From Novosphingobium rosa NBRC 15208 (GTDB lineage: Bacteria > Pseudomonadota > Alphaproteobacteria > Sphingomonadales > Sphingomonadaceae), in NCBI RefSeq assembly GCF_001598555.1, contig NZ_BCZE01000026.1, positions 1 through 64,000 on the forward strand: a stretch of 64,000 bases of DNA, written 5' to 3'. Below the pieces are notes generated by a model. It made no database searches. It was not told where the DNA came from and was given only the letters and a program-made list of their open reading frames with translations. Positions 16,582-24,090 of this stretch are shown here, piece after piece; positions within the stretch are counted from its first letter, which is position 1, and each line of letters begins with the position of its first letter. Both the position numbers and the translations under genes were made by a program.

Positions 16582-17601
16582 ATGACCGATACACCCCTCT
16601 CCGCCCTGATCGCCGCCCTCCCCAAGGCCGAGCTGCATCTCCATATCGAGGGCTCGCTGGAGCCTGAACTGATGTTTGAACTGGCCCAGCGCAACCATGT
16701 CGCCATCCCTTACGCCAGCGTGGAGGAGGTGCGCGCCGCCTACTCCTTCACCCGCCTGCAGGATTTCCTCGACATCTATTACGCCGGGGCCGATGTGCTG
16801 CGCACCGCCCGCGACTTCCACGATCTGGCCGCCGCCTATTTCGCCCGCGCCGCCGCCGACAACATCCGCCACGCCGAAATCTTCTTCGACCCCCAGACCC
16901 ACACCGACCGCGGCATTCCCTTCGACGTGGTGATGGAAGGCCTGACCTCGGCCATGGACGAGGCGCATGGACGTTACGGCATCACCTCCGGCTTGATCCT
17001 GTGCTTCCTGCGCCATCTGAGCGAGGAGGCGGCGCTGGACACCCTCGCCCGCGCCGAACCATGGATCGACCGGCTGCTGGGCGTGGGGCTGGATTCCTCC
17101 GAGGTCGGCCATCCGCCCGCCAAGTTCGAGCGTGTCTTCGCCCGTGCCGGACAGCTGGGCCTGAAGCGCGTCGCCCATGCCGGGGAGGAAGGCCCGCCTG
17201 CCTATGTCCATGAAGCGCTGGACCTGCTGCAGGTGGACCGGCTGGATCATGGCAACCGCGCCATGGAAGACCCCGCTCTGGTCAGCCGCCTGGCGCAGGA
17301 AGGCATGGCGCTGACAGTGTGCCCGCTCTCCAACCTCAAGCTTTGTGTGGTGGAGGATATGGCCCGGCACCCCCTTCCCGCGATGCTGGAGGCCGGGCTG
17401 ACCGCCACCGTCAATTCCGACGATCCGGCCTATTTCGGCGGCTATGTGAACGATAACCTTTACGCATTGGACGCCGTTGGTGTTTTGACTCGTGAAAGCC
17501 TCATCCAGCTGGTTCGAAATTCCTTCAAAGGTTCGTTCCTGAGTGAAGACGAAAAGGACAAACATCTGGAGAGCATAGATATTGTAATCAGGAGTCTGTA
17601 A
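16582..17601 (+). CDS. Adenine deaminase (adenosine-deaminase superfamily)
   Basis: A 339-residue zinc amidohydrolase. It has the metal-binding HLHIEGS near the N terminus, HAGEEGPPAYVHEALDLL with the catalytic Glu, LDHGNRAMEDP, and TVNSDDPAYFGGYV with the terminal Asp pair. The HAGEEGP and PLSNLKL stretches are typical of the Ade/Aah1 adenine-deaminase branch rather than of adenosine deaminases. The start at 16582 follows AAAGG by about ten bases; an in-frame ATG at 16549 is possible. It lies 174 bp after the nucleoside hydrolase on the same strand, so adenine released there could become hypoxanthine here. Cytoplasmic. Confidence 0.88.
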   Translation: MTDTPLSALIAALPKAELHLHIEGSLEPELMFELAQRNHVAIPYASVEEVRAAYSFTRLQDFLDIYYAGADVLRTARDFHDLAAAYFARAAADNIRHAEIFFDPQTHTDRGIPFDVVMEGLTSAMDEAHGRYGITSGLILCFLRHLSEEAALDTLARAEPWIDRLLGVGLDSSEVGHPPAKFERVFARAGQLGLKRVAHAGEEGPPAYVHEALDLLQVDRLDHGNRAMEDPALVSRLAQEGMALTVCPLSNLKLCVVEDMARHPLPAMLEAGLTATVNSDDPAYFGGYVNDNLYALDAVGVLTRESLIQLVRNSFKGSFLSEDEKDKHLESIDIVIRSL

Positions 17602-17770
17602 TTTCAAGCCTGTCGAATTCTCTCGATTCGAATCACGCGCACGATAGGATCCCAATTCTGACCGATATAAGGCCAGACTAATCTCGACGCGTCTTGCCAG
17701 AGTTAGACAGCCGTTGTGTCCGGATTTGTGTCATGATTTTTTGTGCGCCTGAGACCGAGGAAATCGGACT

Positions 17771-18110
17771 GTGGCAAAGAAAACTGCACTGACTCCCGCT
17801 TACCCTTGATGCCCTGACCAGCGGTTCGCTGGCAGACCTAAAATACCCCCGAACTGGCCATCGAGTTCTGCCTAGCGGGAAAAAGCGATGGCGTTATCGT
17901 CGGATAATGTTCGGTAAGGATCTTGTCGCCAAACTCTTCGGCGGACTTTATCCCGTCACTCCTACCGCCGATGCAAGAGCATGGGCACGCAGCTTGAACG
18001 AAAAGGTAGAGGCTGGGCTTGATCCGCGAGTCACTCAAAGGGAGGGAAAAGCGCTTGCGAAGATGACCGTGGCAAAGACCCACGTGCTTTATATGCGCCG
18101 ACACCTTTGC
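17771..18110 (+). pseudogene. Degraded tyrosine recombinase (phage-type integrase) remnant
   Basis: A GTG at 17771 opens VAKKTALTPAYP and then a stop, matching the usual integrase N terminus. After a frame change the reading continues with TSGSLADL, then GHRVLPSGKKRWRYRR, then YPVTPTADARAWARSLNEKV and EAGLDPRVTQREGKALAKMT. This is the arm-binding domain (DUF4102) order of P4-type integrases, followed by the beginning of the core-binding domain (VAKTHVLYMRR). The catalytic domain is missing. It marks an old integration event. No intact tRNA gene or direct repeat that would define an attachment site was found nearby. Confidence 0.72.
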
Positions 18111-18531
18111 CGGAACCGGCTTGTACATGCGTGTCGGCCACCCGGGCACTCGTGTGGCGGATCGGAAATTCCTTCATACGCAAGCGAGGTTCTCACGCCT
18201 CGGCACCACCTCGAACAGCAATGCCCCCATAAACTATGACGAATTCAAGAATGTGCAAGATCCATAGAAGTGCAAATTATATCAGTCATTTGATGAATAG
18301 GGATACAGGATCTCGCGCAGATCGGCTTTGCGCGGAACCATGGATGGCACATGCGAAGCCGCTGTCATGTTCCAGGCAACGCTGCAAACCCCCAACCGCG
18401 GATCCATCCGACCTGATTTTGCTCCCGTGCGGCCTTCTTCCGTCACCTTTGAAACGACCGGACAAGCTCTCGATGGGCGGCACGGCTCAGGACAAGCCAC
18501 CCCCGGGTCGTCATCCCCGCAGAGATCTTCG

Positions 18532-18940
18532 TCAGATCCCGCCCAACAATCCATGATGCTCTACCTGCAGGTTGACCGGGCCACGAAAGCCCAGTTCCTT
18601 CAACGCTGCCATTTGCTGCCGCAGATCGACCATCCCATCGCCGATGGGCATCCAAACCGGCTGCCACCCTTTGGGACTCGCCTGCCAGAGATAATCCTTG
18701 ACGGTGATAGCCCGGATCGCAGGCGCCGCAATGGCCCAGATCGTAGTTGAACCCGACCAGCTCCGGGTCGACATCGCGCAACACCGGCCACAGATCCCAC
18801 AGATTGCCGCCGATCATCCCTACGCCGGAATAGGTGTGAAGCGCCAGTGCCGTCGCATGACGGCGATTGAGCTGCGCCAGGCCGCCAATCCGGGATCGCA
18901 AGGCGTCAAGCTGAGCCTGCCGCGACTCCGCCTGCCGGGT
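18532..18940 (-). pseudogene. Sugar-phosphate isomerase/epimerase (xylose-isomerase-like barrel) fragment
   Basis: On the reverse strand one frame (about 18937-18730) reads RQAESRQAQLDALRSRIGGL, ALALHTYSGVGMIGGNLWDL and PELVGFNYDLGH. A second frame (about 18711-18532) continues AITVKDYLWQASPKGWQPVW and PIGDGMVDLRQQMAALKELG, ending in NLQVEHH. Together these match the C-terminal half of the AP-endonuclease-2-like TIM-barrel sugar isomerases, with a frame change and some loss near 18712-18730. The N-terminal half is absent. It is a non-functional remnant beside the integrase fragment. Confidence 0.68.
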
Positions 18941-18949
18941 CAGGGCCAC

Positions 18950-19228
18950 GGCGCGCGGCAGATCGCTGGCCACCAGTCGCTCTATGTCAATCTGAAGAAC
19001 ACCGGGCGCGTGGTGGTCTCGGGCGGTCTCTACCACTACACCGAAGAGAAAACCTATCACGAGATGCAGGATGTGGAGAAGGTCACGCAGACACCCGCCT
19101 CCCGCAAGAAAATCGACGATTTCTTCGAAAAGACGCATTCACAGCTCCGGATCGATCACAGCACATCGTTCCATCGCGGTGCACGCAAATCGCCGGGCTT
19201 CTACGATTATTCTGATCTGGAGCATTAA
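18950..19228 (+). pseudogene. Unrecognised C-terminal gene fragment
   Basis: An open frame on the + strand reads SLYVNLKNTGRVVVSGGLYH, then a lysine/glutamate-rich stretch (EEKTYHEMQDVEKVTQTPAS) and ends FHRGARKSPGFYDYSDLEH. It looks like coding sequence (amphipathic, low in stop codons, balanced composition), but its upstream part runs into the antisense of the isomerase remnant and no start is credible. I do not recognise the family. It is probably another severed gene in the 17.7-19.3 kb graveyard. Confidence 0.3.
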
Positions 19229-19387
19229 GAATTGAAAGCGAGGTCGCCTACCCCGGTAGTTCCACCCTGCTTTTCTGTAAAAGGATAGATCCCGACTTGC
19301 CGCCACCATCCTTACTTATAACAAAGCTTGATGGTGGCGGCCTTCCTCATGGGTGCTATCGAAGCCATGAGGGGCGGTGTCTCTAGA

Positions 19388-20005
19388 TCAAGAAACGGGC
19401 AGATCGACGAAACGCAAATAAGGCCGCACAATGTCAACGCCTTGAGAATATAATTTCTCTGCTTCTGATTGGGGGAGTGACGGCGGGAGCATGACGCGGC
19501 CATTCTTCAACGTCCACTCCGGTGGTGTTGCCACGCGATCCGTGGCAGTAAGCCGTGCGGCAAGAGCAATGCGCAACATCTCAGAAAAATTACGCCCGTT
19601 TGTGATCGGATAGGCTGACAAAGCTGCGATCTTTCCCTGCGGGTCAATCAGGATCGAAGCACGCTGAAGTCCAGTTCCTGAACTGTCAACCAGCCCATAG
19701 GTTGCCGCAATGGACAAATCGCTGTCGCTGATGATGGGCCAAGACGGATGGATAGCAAAATCATCGGCCAGGTCACCAAGCCAATTGGTGACAGCCTGCG
19801 CAGGATCGCAAAGTAGCGTTACCAAGCCAATATCTTCGGAAGAAAACTCCCCAGCCAACCTGGCCAATTCTGCAAATTCGACTGTGCAGGTCGGGGACAA
19901 GGCCTTGGCAGAAATGAGCAAAGTCCAGCGCCCTGCCCGCCATTCATGGAAGCTCTTCCCCTCCCCCATTGCAAAATCAGGTGCATTTTCACCTAAATTC
20001 AGCAT
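19388..20005 (-). CDS. Peroxiredoxin of the 1-Cys / Prx6 type
   Basis: A 205-residue AhpC/TSA-fold peroxiredoxin. The start at 20005 has AGGAG about eight bases upstream and gives MLNLGENAPDFAMGEG, the usual N terminus. The peroxidatic Cys sits in ALSPTCTVEFAELARL. The C terminus (TPPEWTLKNGRVMLPPSLP, SEAEKLYS, RPYLRFVDLP) matches the Prx6 arm, so it probably uses a 1-Cys mechanism against hydroperoxides. The Pro of the family motif PxxxTxxC is Ala here, with Ser replacing Thr. One further Cys is in LVTLLCDP. It stands alone, 285 bp from the MarR gene. Confidence 0.85.
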   Translation of the reverse strand: MLNLGENAPDFAMGEGKSFHEWRAGRWTLLISAKALSPTCTVEFAELARLAGEFSSEDIGLVTLLCDPAQAVTNWLGDLADDFAIHPSWPIISDSDLSIAATYGLVDSSGTGLQRASILIDPQGKIAALSAYPITNGRNFSEMLRIALAARLTATDRVATPPEWTLKNGRVMLPPSLPQSEAEKLYSQGVDIVRPYLRFVDLPVS

Positions 20006-20289
20006 TTTTGTTCTCCTGGCTTTGCAAAAACAGCTCTGGCTGAAAAATTTGTACGGCTCTTTGTCCCGAACCGTTGTTGCGGCGCCACCGGCAGGTGGAA
20101 CGTGCTTCGGGGAGCGGCGCAGACGAAAAAGCTGACCTGGAGCGAACATCGACACAAAGCGACAATCGATCTCGCGCACGATCTCAACAAATAAAAGCGG
20201 GCGCCCCAATGATGCCGTTCAATCTCGAGCCTACACCTAAGCAGGTCGATCCCTTACAGCGCCACGCCCTGCCTGATTTTACCCAGGAT

Positions 20290-20760
20290 TCAGTCGTCCG
20301 TCAGATTGATACCGATGCGCTGCAAAAGGCCGATCAGCGTCTCGATGTCTTCGCTCGACAGATCGACCATGGCACGGCGGAACTGCTCGGCCACCACCGG
20401 CGTCAATTTGTCGAGAACCTCATAACCTGCCTTGGTCAGCTCGACCACCGTCACGCGGTTGTCGGCTTCATCGGTCGAGGTGGAGGTCAACCCCATCTCG
20501 GTCATACGATCGACAATGCGGCTGACTGTCGATCGCTTGATCAGGGCCCGATCCGCAAGACGTGTGATCGCCGCCGGCTCATCCTCGCGCAGAACCGTCA
20601 TGATACGGTACATATTCTTGTTCACGCCCTGCTTTTCAAGCACGGTGCTGACGTCCTCGTGATAGCGGAAATCAGCGTGGGCGATGAGATAGAACGGTGA
20701 ATGCGCGAGGCGGAAGCCAGAATCCGTCGGGTCACAAATCTTGCGAAAATCAGTCTTCAT
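20290..20760 (-). CDS. MarR-family transcriptional regulator
   Basis: A 156-residue winged-helix regulator of the MarR family. The recognition region is around AAITRLADRALIKRSTVSRI and the wing around GLTSTSTDEADNRVTVVELT. It is the last gene of a leftward cluster (DUF3830, oxidase, aminotransferase, MarR; gap of 31 bp to the aminotransferase). It could be the regulator of that cluster and of the divergent TonB-receptor arm. A GAGGC ribosome site precedes the ATG. No ligand can be inferred, though MarR proteins often respond to aromatic or amphipathic compounds. Confidence 0.88.
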   Translation of the reverse strand: MKTDFRKICDPTDSGFRLAHSPFYLIAHADFRYHEDVSTVLEKQGVNKNMYRIMTVLREDEPAAITRLADRALIKRSTVSRIVDRMTEMGLTSTSTDEADNRVTVVELTKAGYEVLDKLTPVVAEQFRRAMVDLSSEDIETLIGLLQRIGINLTDD

Positions 20761-20791
20761 GGCTGCCTCATTCCACCCCGGGCAGGCATCG

Positions 20792-21964
20792 TCAAGCCGC
20801 CTTCAGCCCGGAGAAGAAACCACGCAGCCGCTCCATTGCCTCCCCGATGCGCTCGGCCGACTGCGAACCGAAGCAGACCCGGAGATAACCTTCGCCCGCC
20901 GCGCCGTAAAAGCTGCCAGCCTCGACAACCACGCCGCATTCGTCGAGAATGCGATCAGCCAGCTCCTGCGAGGAAAGACCCGTCTCGCGCACACAGGGAA
21001 AGGCATAGATCGTACCCTGCGGCGGCATGCAGGTCACGCCGGGCATCTGGTTCATCGCGCGCACCACGATGTCGCGCTTGGCGCGATCGTCGCCCACCAT
21101 GTGGGCCACGGCTTCATCGCCGCCCGTGACCGCCGCCAGGGCGCCGGCCTGGATGAAGGTGTTCACATGGGTCACCTCATTGGTGACGATCTTGCTCATT
21201 CCGCCGATCAGCTCGGCACTGGCGAAGGCATAGCCGATGCGCCATCCATCCATGGCATAGGCCTTGGTGAAGGCCGACAGGGTGATGGTGCGCTCGGCCA
21301 TGCCGGGCAACGCGGCAATGGAAATATGGGCGTGACCGTCGAAGGTGATATACTCATAGACCTCGTCGGAGATCACCACCAGATTGTGGCGGATCGCCAC
21401 CTCGGCCAAGGCCTCCAGTTCCTCACGCGTGTAAATCCGCCCGGTGGGGTTGCAGGGATTGACCAGCACGACGGCGCGGGTCTTTTCCGTTACTTTGGCC
21501 GCAATCCAGTCGGCACGCAGAGCGAAATCGTTCTCGGCATCGAGCGGCACCAGCACAACCTTGCCGCCACACAGCTCGATCTTGCCGACATGCTGGGGAT
21601 AATAGGGATCCAGCAGGATCACCTCGTCGCCCGGATTGATTGTCGCCATGAAGGCGGCATAGGAGGCCTGGGTCAACCCATTGGTGACGAGCACCTGCCC
21701 CGCATCGACAGGCACGGCGTTGAAGCGTGTGATCTTCTCGGCCAGTGCGGCACGCAAGGCAGGCTGGCCCTGAAAGGAACTGTAGTGCACGTCGCCGGCC
21801 TTCAGAGCCGCGATGGTGGCGTCCTTGATGAAGTCCGGTGTGTCATGAACCGGCATGCCCAGCTCAAGATGGATCAGATCGCGATCCGCGATCGCGGCCG
21901 CCTTGGCGAACATGCCATAACTTTTTTTGGACGATGAGGTGATACGCGAAGACAAGAAAGACAT
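20792..21964 (-). CDS. Class I/II pyridoxal-phosphate aminotransferase
   Basis: A 390-residue fold-type I aminotransferase close to the aspartate/aromatic transaminase group. Visible landmarks are YSSFQGQPALRAAL, LVNPCNPTGRIYTREELEAL, ISDEVYEYITFDG, the cofactor Lys in LSAFTKAYAMDGWRIGYAFA, and a terminal Arg (GYLRVCFGS) for carboxylate binding. AGGAAA precedes the ATG. It is third in the leftward operon after the FAD oxidase (12 bp gap). It probably moves the amino group of the compound handled by this cluster, or of the product of the neighbouring oxidase, to a keto acid. Exact substrate unknown. Confidence 0.9.
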   Translation of the reverse strand: MSFLSSRITSSSKKSYGMFAKAAAIADRDLIHLELGMPVHDTPDFIKDATIAALKAGDVHYSSFQGQPALRAALAEKITRFNAVPVDAGQVLVTNGLTQASYAAFMATINPGDEVILLDPYYPQHVGKIELCGGKVVLVPLDAENDFALRADWIAAKVTEKTRAVVLVNPCNPTGRIYTREELEALAEVAIRHNLVVISDEVYEYITFDGHAHISIAALPGMAERTITLSAFTKAYAMDGWRIGYAFASAELIGGMSKIVTNEVTHVNTFIQAGALAAVTGGDEAVAHMVGDDRAKRDIVVRAMNQMPGVTCMPPQGTIYAFPCVRETGLSSQELADRILDECGVVVEAGSFYGAAGEGYLRVCFGSQSAERIGEAMERLRGFFSGLKAA

Positions 21965-21976
21965 GATGGTTTCCTG

Positions 21977-23287
21977 TTAAGAATTATGACTTTTCCCGAT
22001 AAGGCGGCGGCGAAGCCCGGCCCCGGCCATCATCAGTCGCGGCACATGGCGAGCGAAGAAATAGCCTGGAATTGCACGCGGCGGCTGCGGGGGCATGCGC
22101 GATGGCGCCGCAGGGTCCAACGCCCAGTTCGCCGCTTCACGGCCGATGACCGAGGACATGGCGACCCCGCGCCCGTTGCAGGCCTGGATCGCGAGCACGC
22201 CTTCGTCACAGCGCACGAGCCGGGGCGTCAGGTCTGAATTGAGCCAGGCCATGCCGGTCCAGACCCGTTCGAGCGGCAGATGCCTCCAGCCCGGTATCAT
22301 GGCCGTCATGCGGGCATTGGCTTCCGCTTCCAACTTCTCGTGATCCATCACATCGGGCATGGCGCGGGCTGTGATGAGCCGCCCTTCGGCATCGTAGCGG
22401 ATGGTGAAGATGTCGGTCTGCACATCCGTCAACGCGTGCCCCTGTGGCAGGATAAGCGCGCGCAGATCCTCAGGAACGACGGCGGTGGCCATCTCGCAGA
22501 CAGCCAGAGGCAACAGGCTGCGCGACAGGGGCCGCCACAAACCGGCATTGCCGCCGTTGGCTGCCAGAATGACGCGTCGGGCGCGGATTTCGCCCGCGCG
22601 TGTGGCCAGGCGGTAAACGCCATCGACCTTCTGGACGGCGCCCTGAACGTCGCCATTGAAGCACTGCACGCCCAAGGCTTGCGCACAGGCAAGCAGGCCG
22701 GTCCGATAGGCCAGCGGATCCAGCGCGCCGCCTGTGGGGTCAAGCACGGCGCCCGCGTAGCCGGTGCAACCGCTCAGGGCTGCAACCTCCTGCGCGTCGA
22801 TGAGGCGCAGATCCTGACGGTAGGGCTGCCATTGCTCAACGGCGCGCCGGGCGGCGGCGGCCTGAGCCTCGGTAACATAAGGAGCCAGAAAGCCGCCTTG
22901 CACCGCGTCGCACGCAATGCCTTCGTTTCGGATGAGCGAAAAGGTGTAGGTGCCGCATTCGGCATAAAGGCCAAGCAACCCAGCCGCGGCTCCGGGGCCC
23001 AGGCGCTTGATGATGTCGGCAGGCTCGGCACGCACCAGTTGGGGCGCTACAATCCCCGCGCTGGCCGCCGTGGCCGAGGCCGCCCAGCGCTCGCCATCAA
23101 TCAGCGCCACCGCCTTGCCGGCCTGCGCCAGATGATAGGCCGTGCTGGCGCCCAGCAAGCCGCCGCCCACGATTGCCACCTCGACATCGACCCTGCCCGT
23201 CAAGGACGCCATATCCACCCGCTTACGCGGCTTCATCGCCCATAAACTGCGCTCGGGCTGAATTTTGTCATGCATGGCCGGGTCCAT
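21977..23287 (-). CDS. FAD-dependent amino-acid/amine oxidoreductase (DadA/glycine-oxidase family)
   Basis: A 436-residue DAO-family flavoenzyme. The Rossmann nucleotide site is VEVAIVGGGLLGASTAYHLA with the acidic end of strand 2 in AVALIDGERW. The middle part has EVAALSGCTGYAGAVLDPTG and GALDPLAYRTGLLACAQALG, and the C-terminal VWTGMAWLNSDLTPRLVRCD and GVLAIQACNGRGVAMSSVIG. The start at 23287 lies just after the DUF3830 stop (5 bp gap), suggesting coupling; a second ATG at 23275 is also possible. About 35 extra residues precede the FAD site. It probably oxidises a D-amino acid or secondary amine delivered by the TonB receptor/MFS arm. Inferred. Confidence 0.88.
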   Translation of the reverse strand: MDPAMHDKIQPERSLWAMKPRKRVDMASLTGRVDVEVAIVGGGLLGASTAYHLAQAGKAVALIDGERWAASATAASAGIVAPQLVRAEPADIIKRLGPGAAAGLLGLYAECGTYTFSLIRNEGIACDAVQGGFLAPYVTEAQAAAARRAVEQWQPYRQDLRLIDAQEVAALSGCTGYAGAVLDPTGGALDPLAYRTGLLACAQALGVQCFNGDVQGAVQKVDGVYRLATRAGEIRARRVILAANGGNAGLWRPLSRSLLPLAVCEMATAVVPEDLRALILPQGHALTDVQTDIFTIRYDAEGRLITARAMPDVMDHEKLEAEANARMTAMIPGWRHLPLERVWTGMAWLNSDLTPRLVRCDEGVLAIQACNGRGVAMSSVIGREAANWALDPAAPSRMPPQPPRAIPGYFFARHVPRLMMAGAGLRRRLIGKSHNS

Positions 23288-23292
23288 GGCCG

Positions 23293-23787
23293 TCACTGGC
23301 CGCTGACCTGCGCGAACTGCAACTTGCAGGCGCCGCTGCGGCGGATCGCGCGGCAGGCCGCGACATAGGCGTCCATGTCCTCGGCAACGACACGTCCGCT
23401 GACCGAAGCCATGATCCAGCCCATGGGCATCAGCAGTCGGGCGCCATCGCCATAGAACAGCCCGATATCGAAGAAGTCGGCCGGAGGCTGGCCCACCCAA
23501 GTGCCCTTGGGCGCGAACACGGTCGCAATATCGCCGGCTGCCGGAAAGCTCGTCGCGTTTTCCAAGGGAATTGCAGCAAAAGCACCGGTGCCGGTCGGAA
23601 AGGCGTCACTGGTGATGGGGCACGAGATTTCCGGCCCGGTCCACATCGCATGCTGCGCAAAATGATCCGCTCCGCCGCCAGCCAATTGCCAAAGTGCCTC
23701 GGCGTTGAGCGGTGCCTGCCCATCGAGCAGTTCGATGCGACAGTTAAGACCTGAACCTGATTCGGTAACACGAATGACTCGCCCCAT
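23293..23787 (-). CDS. DUF3830 family protein (cyclophilin-like fold)
   Basis: A 164-residue protein matching my memory of the DUF3830 family: MGRVIRVTESGSGLNCRIEL, then LDGQAPLNAEALWQL, AIPLENATSFPAAGDIATVF and FDIGLFYGDGARLLMPMGWI. The family adopts a cyclophilin-like barrel and is repeatedly found near amino-acid, hydantoin or amide catabolic genes; its activity is not known. The start at 23787 follows GGAGGT with good spacing; longer readings have no ribosome site. It leads the leftward operon (oxidase, aminotransferase, MarR), divergent from the TonB receptor. Candidate role: isomerisation or hydrolysis of the imported amino compound. Confidence 0.75.
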   Translation of the reverse strand: MGRVIRVTESGSGLNCRIELLDGQAPLNAEALWQLAGGGADHFAQHAMWTGPEISCPITSDAFPTGTGAFAAIPLENATSFPAAGDIATVFAPKGTWVGQPPADFFDIGLFYGDGARLLMPMGWIMASVSGRVVAEDMDAYVAACRAIRRSGACKLQFAQVSGQ

Positions 23788-24090
23788 GGCGGACCTCCAG
23801 AAAAATGCTTGCCCTTTGGGTATGGACACTGCTCCACATTTGCAACCATTTTCACATATCATCGGAGCAACGAGGGAACTTAAAGATAACATTCTTCCAA
23901 AAAATGCTTTGTAATTCCCTGATAAAATCATATTTTCGTGGATATGGTGGTCATTTACCCCATGCGCCGCCCCCTCAATCACGAAGATGCCTCTTGAGAT
24001 TGCGTCCATATGCACGCATGATCCGTCCACATTCACACAAATTGTGAAAGTTTCAGGGACGCACGTCAGTCAACAGGGTAAGGAGGGACC
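23788..24090. promoter_or_regulatory. Divergent AT-rich promoter region
   Basis: About 300 bp between the DUF3830 operon and the TonB-receptor operon hold no gene. The stretch is markedly AT-rich (for example around 23870-23945) compared with its flanks, as expected of a divergent control region for the two arms. The imperfect palindrome ACACAAATTGTGA (24037-24049) is a possible MarR-type half-site pair. AAGGAGGG precedes the receptor ATG. Confidence 0.5.

Noticed and set aside
17622..17650. tRNA-3'-end-like string with ATTCGAATC near the integrase remnant
   Set aside because: The flanking bases do not form a T-arm stem and no acceptor or anticodon arm is found, so it is not a tRNA and cannot be claimed as an attachment site.
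16180..17655. A 491-codon reverse frame across the nucleoside hydrolase/deaminase region
   Set aside because: Antisense shadow of adenine deaminase; no recognisable domain.
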